A DNA stretch of 64,000 nt from the NCBI RefSeq assembly GCF_003148805.1, contig NZ_QGGX01000003.1:62001-126000 (forward strand). Direction: 5' to 3'. The position numbers and the translations under genes were made by a program. Positions 26,253 to 35,153 of the stretch are shown one piece after another; the first letter of the stretch is position 1; each line of letters opens with the position of its first letter. Source of the stretch: Aminobacter sp. AP02. GTDB taxonomy: Bacteria > Pseudomonadota > Alphaproteobacteria > Rhizobiales > Rhizobiaceae. The notes under the pieces are model-generated. The model made no database searches and had not been told where the DNA came from. It worked only from the letters and a program-made list of their open reading frames with translations.

Positions 26253-29174
26253 CTACAGCCGACCCAGCGCCTGCAGTTCACGCAATGCCGCGGCATCGCG
26301 GGCCGAGACATCGGCAAACACCGCGTCCGAGCCGACGTCGCTTGTGTAGCGCCAGGAGCGCGCGCACTTGGTCAGCCCCCGGCCCTCGGCCTTCTCCACG
26401 ACAACCGCCACGCCCGGAACTTCGCGCAAGACAAAAGAATCAGCCGAGGCATCCTCATGCGAGATGACCAGATCGCTGGTGATGCAGATTTCGGCCAGGT
26501 CGATGCCGTCAAGCGCCTCTTCGAGCACCGCGTCGGTCATGTAGACCACGGGAACCGCCTCGAGCGACGAGCCGATGGTCTTTTTGGCGCGCTCCAGCTC
26601 CAGGGCGCCGGTGACGACGCCGCGAACCTGGCGGATCTTGCGCCACTTCTCGGCCAGCGCATCGTCGCGCCATTCGGTCGGCACTTCGGGGAACTGTTCG
26701 AGATGAACCGACTCGGCCTGCGGGTTGCGCTCCAGCCATGCTTCTTCGGTGGTAAAGGGCAGCATCGGCGCCAGCCACTTCACCAGGCAGTTGAACAGCT
26801 CGCGCACGACCTGCACGGCGGCCTTGCGGCGGATGCTCGACGGCGCGTCGCAATAGAGCACGTCCTTGCGGATGTCGAAGTAGAAGGCCGACAGCTCGAC
26901 GACCATGAAGTCGATCAGCGCACGGGTGATGCGCTTGAACTCGAACTCGTCATAGCCCTTGCGCACAAGCGCATCGAGTTCGGCGAGCCGGTGCAGCATC
27001 AGCCTTTCAAGCTCGGGCATCTCGGCAAGTGCCACCTGTTCGCCTTCGTCATGTGCAAGCGTGCCGAGCATCCAGCGGATGGTGTTGCGCAGCTTGCGGT
27101 AGGCGTCGATGTTGGTCTGCAGCACGTTCTTGCCGAGGCGCTGGTCTTCCCAGTAGTCGGTCGTCATCACCCACAGGCGCAGGATATCGGCACCAGACTG
27201 CTTCATGACGTCCTGGGGGACGACCGTGTTGCCGAGCGATTTCGACATCTTGCGGCCTTCTTCGTCCATGGTGAAACCATGGGTGACGACGGCCTTGTAG
27301 GGCGCACGGCCACGCGTGCCGCATGCTTCGATCAAGGAAGAATGAAACCAGCCGCGATGCTGGTCGGAGCCTTCGAGATAGACGTCAGCCGGCCACTTGA
27401 GATCCGGCCGGTCCTCCAGAGTAAACGCATGCGTCGAGCCCGAGTCGAACCAGACATCCAGGATGTCCATTACCTGCTTCCACGGCTCATTGGCGCGCGA
27501 ACCCAGGAAGCGCTCGCGAGCACCCTGGGCGAACCAGGCATCGGCGCCTTCCTTTTCGAAAGCTTCGACGATACGGGCGTTGACCGCCTCGTCCTTCAGC
27601 ACATTGCCGTCGGCATCGGCGAAGATGGCGATCGGTACGCCCCAGGCGCGCTGACGTGACAGTACCCAGTCGGGCTTTTCCGCGATCATCGATCGCAGGC
27701 GCGTCTGGCCGGCCGCCGGCACGAAGCGAGTGTCGTCGATGGCCTGCAGCGCACGGCTGCGCAGCGTCGTGCCGTCGCCGAGTTGCTTGTCCATGTAGAT
27801 AAACCACTGCGGCGTATTGCGGAAGATGACCGGCTTCTTCGAGCGCCAGCTGTGGGGGTAGCTGTGCTTGAGGCGTCCGCGCGCAAACAGCGCGCCGCGC
27901 TTGATCAACTCGTCGATGACGGCCTTGTTGGCATCGCCCTTCTTGCCGTGATCGTCGATGACGCGTGCCGCTCCGCCATCGCGATCCGGACCGAAGCCCG
28001 GCGCGTCCTTGGTGTAGTAGCCGGCATCATCGACGGGGAAAGGCAGGCGCGTATCGATGCCGCGCTTTTCCAGTTCGGCGACAGCATCCATCCAGGCGTC
28101 GAAGTCCTCGCGGCCGTGGCTTGGCGACGTGTGGACGAAACCGGTACCGGCGTCGTCGGTGACATGGTCGCCTGCGAGCATTGGGACGGGAAACGCATAG
28201 CCACCCGCGAGCCCTTCGAACGGGTGGGAAAGCGTAAGGTTTCCAAGCTCATCGGCCGATACGCTGCGAAGACGATTCAACTTGATCTTGGCTTTCGCTT
28301 CGGACTCTTCGGCCAAGGCATCGGCAAAGATCAGCTTTTCGCCCGGTTGTGGACCGAAGTCATTTTCGGCTGCCGTGACTTCGTAAAGGCTGTAGCCTAC
28401 GCGCGGCGAATAGTTGACCGCGCGGTTGCCGGGGATGGTCCAGGGCGTCGTCGTCCAGATGACGACATGCGCGCCGGCCAGTGTGTCAGACCCGGTCGCC
28501 ACGGGGAATTTCACCCAGATCGTGTCGCTCTCGTAGTCCTGGTACTCAACCTCAGCTTCGGCAAGGGCGGTACGCTCGACAACCGACCACATCACCGGCT
28601 TGGAGCCACGGTAGAGCTGGCCCGACATGGCGAACTTCAACAGCTCGCCAGCGATACGCGCTTCGGCGTGGAAGTTCATGGTTGTGTAGGGATTCTTGAA
28701 ATCGCCGACGACGCCGAGACGCTGGAATTCCTCGGCCTGGATACCGATCCAGCCGGCGGCGAACTCACGACATTCCCTACGGAACTCGTTGATCTCGACC
28801 TCGTCCTTGTTCTTGCCGGCGGCGCGGTACTTTTCCTCGATCTTCCACTCGATCGGCAGGCCGTGGCAGTCCCAGCCCGGCACGTAATTGGAGTCGTAGC
28901 CGCGCATCTGGAACGAGCGGGTGATGACGTCCTTTAGGATCTTGTTCAGCGCATGGCCGATGTGGATGTTGCCATTGGCGTAGGGCGGGCCGTCATGCAG
29001 CACATACTTCTCGCGGCCGGCGGCACTCTCGCGCAGGCGCTTGTAGAGATCCATCTTCTGCCAGCGGGCAACCGTCACGGGCTCCTTCTCAGGCAGGCCG
29101 GCGCGCATCGGAAACTCCGTCTGCGGCAGGTAAAGGGTCTTGGAATAGTCGATCTTTACGGACGTATCGGTCAT
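26253..29174 (-). CDS. ileS: isoleucyl-tRNA synthetase
   Basis: The 973-residue class I synthetase charges tRNA-Ile and edits valine. It has the HIGH signature (GNIHIGHAL, about residues 68-76), the CP1 editing domain from about 195, and KMSKS in [12 protein letters not shown] around 640. A bacterial-type anticodon-binding domain follows. The C-terminal zinc ribbon seen in E. coli IleS is degenerate: only one Cys of the expected Cys-x2-Cys pairs remains ([14 protein letters not shown]), and the protein ends soon after. ATG 29174 was chosen over an in-frame start at 29207. Confidence 0.96.
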   Translation of the reverse strand: MTDTSVKIDYSKTLYLPQTEFPMRAGLPEKEPVTVARWQKMDLYKRLRESAAGREKYVLHDGPPYANGNIHIGHALNKILKDVITRSFQMRGYDSNYVPGWDCHGLPIEWKIEEKYRAAGKNKDEVEINEFRRECREFAAGWIGIQAEEFQRLGVVGDFKNPYTTMNFHAEARIAGELLKFAMSGQLYRGSKPVMWSVVERTALAEAEVEYQDYESDTIWVKFPVATGSDTLAGAHVVIWTTTPWTIPGNRAVNYSPRVGYSLYEVTAAENDFGPQPGEKLIFADALAEESEAKAKIKLNRLRSVSADELGNLTLSHPFEGLAGGYAFPVPMLAGDHVTDDAGTGFVHTSPSHGREDFDAWMDAVAELEKRGIDTRLPFPVDDAGYYTKDAPGFGPDRDGGAARVIDDHGKKGDANKAVIDELIKRGALFARGRLKHSYPHSWRSKKPVIFRNTPQWFIYMDKQLGDGTTLRSRALQAIDDTRFVPAAGQTRLRSMIAEKPDWVLSRQRAWGVPIAIFADADGNVLKDEAVNARIVEAFEKEGADAWFAQGARERFLGSRANEPWKQVMDILDVWFDSGSTHAFTLEDRPDLKWPADVYLEGSDQHRGWFHSSLIEACGTRGRAPYKAVVTHGFTMDEEGRKMSKSLGNTVVPQDVMKQSGADILRLWVMTTDYWEDQRLGKNVLQTNIDAYRKLRNTIRWMLGTLAHDEGEQVALAEMPELERLMLHRLAELDALVRKGYDEFEFKRITRALIDFMVVELSAFYFDIRKDVLYCDAPSSIRRKAAVQVVRELFNCLVKWLAPMLPFTTEEAWLERNPQAESVHLEQFPEVPTEWRDDALAEKWRKIRQVRGVVTGALELERAKKTIGSSLEAVPVVYMTDAVLEEALDGIDLAEICITSDLVISHEDASADSFVLREVPGVAVVVEKAEGRGLTKCARSWRYTSDVGSDAVFADVSARDAAALRELQALGRL

Positions 29175-29406
29175 TTGTCTTGCCATCTTGCCCGGCAAAG
29201 CTGCCACGGGCGTTCAACTGTCATGATGTGAAAAAGGCGCCGTGCGGCGCGCAGGCAAAAAGTCCCGGACTTGCGGACAGCCTCAGGCCACCCGGAAGGC
29301 CGGGCCTGTAATTCGTATCGCGGTCGCGAAGACGGGCGCAAAAAATCTCATGGCCGCGCTTTTAGCGGAGGTCCAGCGCGGAATAAAGCGTCTAATTCGC
29401 TTGAGA
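29175..29406. other. intergenic region, ileS / mipA
   Basis: These 232 bases precede ileS and follow the mipA-like gene on the same strand. They contain G+C-rich, locally repetitive sequence around 29235-29250 but no clear intrinsic terminator, promoter or RNA gene that I can support. Confidence 0.35.
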
Positions 29407-30210
29407 TCAAAGGTTGAAGTCGAACCGGTAGCTTGTCGAGACCCCGACCGTCACCTGATTGCGCGAGCCACGTTCCTTGACGATGGTGGAATCCCCTGCC
29501 GGTCCCATCAGCCTGGAGTACTCGGTGAACAGGCTCGCGACGACATTATCGGTAGCCTTCCAGCCGATCGCGCCACCGACGCCAACCGAATTGATGCCAC
29601 TGCCAGGGTCGTACTGGCCAAGTCCGGAAGCGGCCGATTGCTGTGCGTTCACGCCGTAATAGGTTTCAAAATAGTCGGCCGACGCAAACGAGACGCGTGG
29701 CCCGCCCGAAACGCGAACGTTCGGCGCGACATCGTGGAACGCATCCACCGCTATGTCGGCAACGAAGCCGTTATGCGACCTGATGCCATGGCGCAGCTCG
29801 GCGCGCGCGCGCATCCAGTCCGTCGGATAGAACTCGAAGAAGCCGCCGAGCTCGCCGCCCCAGGGGATGTCGGCCAATCCCTGCAACTCATCGTCGGCAT
29901 CGCGACCAAAATTGATCTTTCCGGCAACGCCGGCGCGAACGACGCCGTCGTCGATCAGCGCAAGCGATATGTTGTCGTTTCGTGAGGAATAGCGGAGTTC
30001 GGGGCCAGCCTTGCCGAGCGACACGATCGGCAGAGCGCTCAGCATGTAAGACTTCGAGCCTTCGAAGCTTGGACGAACCATGCCGGTCGCGCCAAGTGTC
30101 AGATACCAGTCGCCCGAGAACCAGCCGAAAGCGCCCTCGTCCGCCGTTGCCGCACCGCTTGCCAGAACCAGAACCGAAACCGCTGCCGAAATACAACCGA
30201 TAGACGCCAT
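29407..30210 (-). CDS. MipA/OmpV-family outer membrane protein
   Basis: From ATG 30210 the product is 267 residues with a signal peptide (about 1-23, ending SGAATA). Alternating hydrophobic beta-strands follow and the C-terminus is RFDFNL-like with an aromatic pattern, as in MipA/OmpV barrels. MipA scaffolds murein enzymes in E. coli; OmpV-type relatives are stress- or osmo-regulated porin-like proteins. A frame start at 30303 exists but would place coding sequence over an AT-rich palindrome likely to be regulatory. It is divergent from hdeD. Confidence 0.85.
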   Translation of the reverse strand: MASIGCISAAVSVLVLASGAATADEGAFGWFSGDWYLTLGATGMVRPSFEGSKSYMLSALPIVSLGKAGPELRYSSRNDNISLALIDDGVVRAGVAGKINFGRDADDELQGLADIPWGGELGGFFEFYPTDWMRARAELRHGIRSHNGFVADIAVDAFHDVAPNVRVSGGPRVSFASADYFETYYGVNAQQSAASGLGQYDPGSGINSVGVGGAIGWKATDNVVASLFTEYSRLMGPAGDSTIVKERGSRNQVTVGVSTSYRFDFNL

Positions 30211-30273
30211 CACAACCCCGCGTACACCACAAACCCAATCGCCAGGAAGAACTGGCTTTGATGCCAACAGCGT

Positions 30274-30292
30274 AAAATTTGAATTAAATTTT
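30274..30292. promoter_or_regulatory. AT-rich perfect palindrome upstream of mipA
   Basis: AAAATTT - 5 bp - AAATTTT forms a 19-bp perfect inverted repeat in an otherwise G+C-rich region, about 65 bp upstream of the mipA start. It may be a regulator site or part of the promoter; the binding protein is unknown. Confidence 0.4.
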
Positions 30293-30426
30293 GCTGCCGA
30301 CACAAAGGTTTATTTCTCTCCTCAGACAGGCCGCCACTGGACCGACTCGGTTGGCGAGGCTAGCCTCCGAGACGGGCATAGTGCCACCCTTAATTGAGGA
30401 CCGATCATTTCAAGGAGACGGGTTCG

Positions 30427-30972
30427 ATGGCTATTTCAGAACAACTGCCGCAAGTGCGTTCGAAATGGGGTTGGTTCGTAGCGCTTGGTGTACTTGTACT
30501 TGCCTTGGGTATCATCGCTGCGGGCAATCTTATGGTCGCGACCGCCGCATCGGTGCTTTTCGTCGGGACGCTGATGATCGTGGCCGGCGTGATCGAGATC
30601 GTGCATGCCTTCGGTGTGAAAAGCTGGGGCACGTTCTTCTGGTGGCTGCTGAGCGGCATCCTCTATGTCGTCGCCGGCTACCTGGCCTTCACCAACCCGC
30701 TGCTGACGACAGCAATCCTGACACTGTTTCTGGCAATCAGCCTGATTGCGTCGGGTGTCATGCGCATCTGGATCGGCTTCACGAGCAAGGGGCTCGAAGG
30801 CTGGGGCTGGGTCGTGTTCTCCGGGGTCATCACCGTGCTCGCCGGCCTGGTCATTGCGGCCGGCTGGCCGGTAAACAGCCTGTTTATCCTCGGCATCTTT
30901 CTCGCCGTTGACCTTATCGTCCAGGGCATCACCTACATCGCCTTTGGCCTGGGCCTCAGGAAGGTTGCTTAA
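30427..30972 (+). CDS. HdeD-family membrane protein (DUF308)
   Basis: The 181-residue protein has six hydrophobic segments in three DUF308 pairs (for example WFVALGVLVLALGIIAAG and LISGVMRIWIGF-like stretches). HdeD in E. coli is an acid-resistance inner-membrane protein; in rhizobia the family is common and stress-linked. ATG 30427 is preceded by AAGGAG. Its last bases overlap the stop of the convergent ribF by 4 nt. No EcfG-type promoter was found upstream. Confidence 0.9.
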   Translation: MAISEQLPQVRSKWGWFVALGVLVLALGIIAAGNLMVATAASVLFVGTLMIVAGVIEIVHAFGVKSWGTFFWWLLSGILYVVAGYLAFTNPLLTTAILTLFLAISLIASGVMRIWIGFTSKGLEGWGWVVFSGVITVLAGLVIAAGWPVNSLFILGIFLAVDLIVQGITYIAFGLGLRKVA

Positions 30973-31952
30973 AAGGCGATAGCCTGGTCAAGTTCCGAGA
31001 GAGGGCGCACGCCAGAGAGCAGCGCCCTCGCCTCGGCTTCGTCTTGCTTCATCTGGGCAACCAGCGGGTCAAGGCCGTCGAACTTCACTTCGCCCCTGAG
31101 ATAGCCGAACAGCGAAACCGACGCGACCTCGCCATAGAGATCGCCGGAAAAATCGAAGACGAAAGTTTCGAGCAACGGCGCGCCATTGTCGTTCACGGTC
31201 GGGCGCCGGCCGAAACTTGCCACGCCGTCAAACAAAGTGCCGTCGGCACGGCGAAAGCGGACGGCATAGATGCCCTCCTTCAGCCCTGTTTCGGGTGAGA
31301 GCCGCATGTTGGCTGTCGGAAACCCCAGCGTACGGCCAAGCTTCGCACCGCCCACCACCTCGGCCTCGACCGTGTAGCGATAGCCAAGTAGGCCCGCTGC
31401 TTCGGCCGCTTCTCCGGCAGCAAGCAGCTCGCGGATGCGGCTCGACGAGATGATCTCGGCACCCTCGTCGCGAAACGCGTCGACCAGGGTCACGCCAAAT
31501 CCGTGACGTTCGCCCGCAGCCATCAGGAAGGCTGGGCCGCCTTGCCGGTTCTTGCCGAAATGGAAATCGAAACCGGTCACCACATGGCTGATGCCGAGCT
31601 GCTGCTCCAAAATGGCGGTGACGAAGTCCTCGGCCGAGAGACTGGAGAATTCGCCGGTGAAGGGCCGCTCTATCACGGCTGCGAAGCCGAGCGCCTCAAG
31701 AAGCCGCGCCTTGACATGGGGCGGCGTCAGCACAAACAGCGGAATGTCGGGACGGAACACTTTGCGCGGGTGCGGCTCAAAGGTCAGCACGAGTGCCGGC
31801 ACATTGTGCCGACGCGCCTCTTCCAGAGCGCGTTCCAATACCGCCAGGTGGCCCCGATGGATGCCATCGAAATTGCCGATGGCAACGACACCGCCGCGCA
31901 GCCGCGCCGGCACGGCTTCCTCGCCTGAAACGCGGATAAAGCCCTGTTCCAT
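30969..31952 (-). CDS. ribF: bifunctional riboflavin kinase / FAD synthetase RibF
   Basis: The 327-residue enzyme converts riboflavin to FMN and FAD. The N-terminal nucleotidyltransferase half has GNFDGIHRGH (about residues 27-36). The C-terminal flavokinase half has GRTLGFPTANM (about 205-215) with the conserved Pro-Thr-Ala-Asn. It follows the HAD hydrolase gene by 8 nt, so the two are co-transcribed, and it lies near ileS, a common alphaproteobacterial arrangement. No FMN riboswitch is seen. Confidence 0.95.
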   Translation of the reverse strand: MEQGFIRVSGEEAVPARLRGGVVAIGNFDGIHRGHLAVLERALEEARRHNVPALVLTFEPHPRKVFRPDIPLFVLTPPHVKARLLEALGFAAVIERPFTGEFSSLSAEDFVTAILEQQLGISHVVTGFDFHFGKNRQGGPAFLMAAGERHGFGVTLVDAFRDEGAEIISSSRIRELLAAGEAAEAAGLLGYRYTVEAEVVGGAKLGRTLGFPTANMRLSPETGLKEGIYAVRFRRADGTLFDGVASFGRRPTVNDNGAPLLETFVFDFSGDLYGEVASVSLFGYLRGEVKFDGLDPLVAQMKQDEAEARALLSGVRPLSELDQAIAF

Positions 31953-31960
31953 CGCCTTGC

Positions 31961-32824
31961 CTACCGAAGCTTCGGAATGGTGGCGACCGGTGCATAACCG
32001 TGCTTGTCGAGAAAGGCGGCAAGCTTGGCCGTATCCGGCATGTGAGCATGCTCCCCATAGTCGCGGGCGTGGATGCCGCCTGAGACATAGAGCACATCAA
32101 TGCCATTATCCGCAGCACCCTTGACGTCGGTGAACATGCCGTCGCCGACGGCGAGCGCCTCGGATCTGTCAACCTCGCGGCCGAGCACTTCGCCGGCAGC
32201 GGCGAGTGCTGCCTCATAGATAGGGCGGTGCGGCTTGCCGGAAACCAGCGTGCGTCCACCAAGTTGCCCGTAGTCGCGGGCAAGGGCGCCGGCGCACCAG
32301 ATCAATTCGTGGCCGCGCTCGACGACGATATCGGGGTTGGCGCAGATGAAGGGAAGATTGCGCGCACGCAGCCGGCGAAGCATCTCGGAATAATCGTCGG
32401 GCGTTTCGGTCTCGTCGTCAAAAAGCCCGGTGCAGACCACTGTAGCGGCCTCAAATTCTTCGACCAGTTCGATGTCGAGGCCATTATAGAGCGGGTAGTC
32501 GCGATCGGGGCCGATATGGAAGACGCGGCGAGGCCCTGAGCGGATCAGGTCACGCGTGACATCGCCGGACGTGACGACCCGGTCCCAGGCGGACGTGGGC
32601 ACACCCAGATTGGCCAGCTGGGCGATGACGCCTTCGCGCGGACGCGGCGCATTGGTGATCAGGACCACCGCCACCCCCTTCTCGCGTGCCGCGTGCAGGG
32701 CCGCTGCCGCTTCGGCAAAAGCTTCCACGCCGTTGTGAATTACGCCCCAGACGTCGCACAGCAGGGCCGAGTAGCGGCCAGTCAGCGTTTCAAGCGACGC
32801 GATTGATTGAGGCAAGCCGGCCAT
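31961..32824 (-). CDS. HAD-superfamily hydrolase, TIGR01459 class
   Basis: The 287-residue protein has the NagD-type HAD motif I LLCDVWGVIHNG (about residues 20-31), VLITNAPRPR as motif II, and VGDGMFTDVKGA near the C-terminus as motif IV. It belongs to the HAD IIA group of small phosphatases, and the TIGR01459 class is typical of alphaproteobacteria beside ribF. A role as a flavin-pathway or glycolytic-damage phosphatase is speculation. ATG 32824 is preceded by AAGGA; a start at 32848 is less well supported. Confidence 0.9.
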   Translation of the reverse strand: MAGLPQSIASLETLTGRYSALLCDVWGVIHNGVEAFAEAAAALHAAREKGVAVVLITNAPRPREGVIAQLANLGVPTSAWDRVVTSGDVTRDLIRSGPRRVFHIGPDRDYPLYNGLDIELVEEFEAATVVCTGLFDDETETPDDYSEMLRRLRARNLPFICANPDIVVERGHELIWCAGALARDYGQLGGRTLVSGKPHRPIYEAALAAAGEVLGREVDRSEALAVGDGMFTDVKGAADNGIDVLYVSGGIHARDYGEHAHMPDTAKLAAFLDKHGYAPVATIPKLR

Positions 32825-33078
32825 TGTCTGTCCTTCGATCGGTCCCATCGGGAGAATTTGGCCGGTCGGCCAAGCAGCCCGGAATTATCTGAACCGGCCC
32901 GTCCTGTCACCAGCTTTCACCTCGGACATCCATTGCGGCAACTAAAACTGTCGCCGCCAAAGGCATCCGCATGGTAAACGACAGGCAAATTCGGAACTGC
33001 ATTTTCTCGATGATCCGAAAACCGCTAATTTAAGGATTTTGTGAGATCGTCCCCTGATTGAGCTTGGGGGCCAATTCC
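32825..33078. other. divergent intergenic region, HAD hydrolase / TadG-like gene
   Basis: These 254 bases hold both promoters. A TTCGGA (32990-32995) and TCCGAA (33014-33019) pair forms a loose inverted repeat with an 18-bp spacer, and an A+T-rich stretch (CTAATTTAAGG) lies about 50 bp before the TadG start. No match to a named operator is evident. Confidence 0.35.
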
Positions 33079-35079
33079 ATGATCCGCAAATTCCTGAAGG
33101 ACGAACGCGGCAACTACGCGATCTTGACCGCCGCCGCGATGGTACCGATCATGGGCGCGTTGGCGCTCGCCATCGATTACGCCGAGATCTCGCGTCAACG
33201 CGAAGTGGTGCGAAATTCACTCGATGCTGCGGGCATGGCTGTCGCACGACGCATTCTCGACGGGTCGAACGGCGAACCGCTGACCGACGCCCAACTGAAG
33301 AGCTACGCCGCCGATTTCTTCAACAACAATCTCGGTTCCGTCAAGCCTGCCAACGCGCCCCTGAAAGTGACGCTGCCTAACAACAACTTTGGTGGCGGCA
33401 TGTTGGAGATGGAAGCCACGCTCACATACAAGCCATACTTCCTGCCAGTCGCTGCCGCGCTGCTGGGCAAAACCAGCGACAACGTCAACCTCAGTTTTGT
33501 CGTCAAGTCAGGAATCCGGCTCCAGAACACAATAGAAGTGGCACTTGTACTTGATAACTCAAAATCGATGGAAAATTTGGGATCCGGCACGGGTCAAAGG
33601 CGTATTGATCTCCTGAGGGCCGCCTCAACACAGCTCGTCGCCAGGATGGCTGAACAGGCCAGTGCGATGCGGCAGATAAACGAACCTGTCCGCTTCGGTG
33701 TGGTGCCGTTTGCCGCGTCGGTCAACATCGCACCCGACACAGACTCGAAGCCGTGGCTGGACACTGATGGGCTGTCTCCGATCCATCATGAGAATTTCGA
33801 TTGGTCAAAAATGACGCGTGCAAACATGACGACCGCGGACATTGCTCAGATCGGTGAACGTTTCGCGAGATATTCGGGTGGCGCTTGGGTCAAGGACGGG
33901 ACTGGCTGGGGCCCGACTGAGGGCGGCTATCTGACCCGGTTCAGCCTTTATCAGGACATCCTCGCACAAACGGACCGCGAAGCGATCCCCAATAGCTCGC
34001 GACGCGTTTGCAAGAATCCGACATCCGGAACTTGCAATTCATACACCACCGACAAGGAGTATCAGTACACGGTGGAACAATACACAAGCTGGCAAGGGTG
34101 CGTGGAGGCCCGCCCCACTCCCTACAATAACGACGACACGCCTGCTACAAAAACAATTCCCGCCACCTTGTTCGTTCCTATGTTCGCGCCCGATGAGGCT
34201 GGGCACCTTTGGCGCGATCTCAACGACGACAATATCAACGAACTTAAGGACACGACCAACTATGGTTATAAGAACTCATGGTGGGCGGACTGGAACGACG
34301 ACAAGACCGTAGCTACCCGCCAGGCGGACATGCGGAAATACTTCCGTACCAAGCCTTTCAAAGCGAGCGCGGCAGGTGACGGCTATGGACCGAATTTCTC
34401 CTGCACAACGACCCCTGTCACGCCACTGACGGACGTCACTACTGCTGCTGGAAGAGAACTCGTCGAGAACGCCATCAATGCGATGCAGCCCGGTGGCAAC
34501 ACCAACGTTCCCGAGGGCACAGCCTGGGGCTGGCGCGTAGTATCAAGCGGAGCCCCCTTCACCGAAGGGCGGCCGGACGGCCAGCGCGGCAACGACAAGG
34601 TCATCATCGTGCTGACAGACGGCGCCAACACTTACAGCCCTGCTAGCGGCAACGACGGAGCCAGCAACAAGTCGACCTATGCCGCTTACGGCTATGCTGG
34701 TCGAACCTATGCATCGAGCGGAGTCACCCGCATATTCAAGGATACGTCAAGCGCAGTCAGCAAGACCACGTATACTCAGAACAATTTCCAGGCCGCGATG
34801 GATGAAAACCTACAGAAGGTCTGCGCCAACGCAAAGGGCACGAACGCACGCAAGGCTGACGGATCTGGTTCCGACAACGTCATTGTGATGACCGTTTCGT
34901 TGGATCTCAGCGCGTCCAAATCGAGCGAGAAAAAGGCGATCGACGCAATGACCAACTGCGCATCCTACTCGCGCACCACTGCCGGCAAGAAGCTGTTTTG
35001 GAACGCCACCGGCGCCAATCTGATGCAGGTCTTCCAGGAAATCGCCGACGAGCTTTCCAACCTGCGCATCGTCAGCTGA
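33079..35079 (+). CDS. TadG-like pilus-assembly protein with von Willebrand factor A domain
   Basis: The 666-residue protein begins with a TadE/TadG-type N-terminus (KFLKDERGNYAILTAAAM) and a single membrane helix at about 15-40, leaving the rest periplasmic. A vWA domain starts near residue 155, with the metal-ion site VLDNSKSM (Asp-x-Ser-x-Ser). A long Asn/Thr/Trp-rich insert (about 230-460) follows before the second half of the domain (VIIVLTDGANTY). No other tad/cpa gene is in view, so it is an orphan copy. ATG 33079 was chosen over TTG 33058. A strong terminator follows. The inserted part is visibly less G+C-rich. Confidence 0.88.
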   Translation: MIRKFLKDERGNYAILTAAAMVPIMGALALAIDYAEISRQREVVRNSLDAAGMAVARRILDGSNGEPLTDAQLKSYAADFFNNNLGSVKPANAPLKVTLPNNNFGGGMLEMEATLTYKPYFLPVAAALLGKTSDNVNLSFVVKSGIRLQNTIEVALVLDNSKSMENLGSGTGQRRIDLLRAASTQLVARMAEQASAMRQINEPVRFGVVPFAASVNIAPDTDSKPWLDTDGLSPIHHENFDWSKMTRANMTTADIAQIGERFARYSGGAWVKDGTGWGPTEGGYLTRFSLYQDILAQTDREAIPNSSRRVCKNPTSGTCNSYTTDKEYQYTVEQYTSWQGCVEARPTPYNNDDTPATKTIPATLFVPMFAPDEAGHLWRDLNDDNINELKDTTNYGYKNSWWADWNDDKTVATRQADMRKYFRTKPFKASAAGDGYGPNFSCTTTPVTPLTDVTTAAGRELVENAINAMQPGGNTNVPEGTAWGWRVVSSGAPFTEGRPDGQRGNDKVIIVLTDGANTYSPASGNDGASNKSTYAAYGYAGRTYASSGVTRIFKDTSSAVSKTTYTQNNFQAAMDENLQKVCANAKGTNARKADGSGSDNVIVMTVSLDLSASKSSEKKAIDAMTNCASYSRTTAGKKLFWNATGANLMQVFQEIADELSNLRIVS

Positions 35080-35101
35080 CCGCAGCGCCACCGATCCAGC
35101 G

Positions 35102-35134
35102 AAAAGGCGCCCTCCTCGCGGACGGGCGCCTTTT
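35102..35134 (+). terminator. intrinsic terminator after the TadG-like gene
   Basis: AAAAGGCGCCC - 11 nt - GGGCGCCTTTT forms a perfect 11-bp stem ending in a T-run, 22 bases after the stop codon. It is symmetric and also faces the convergent emrB gene, so it can serve both. Confidence 0.88.
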
Positions 35135-35153
35135 CGTGTCGGTTACTACCATT

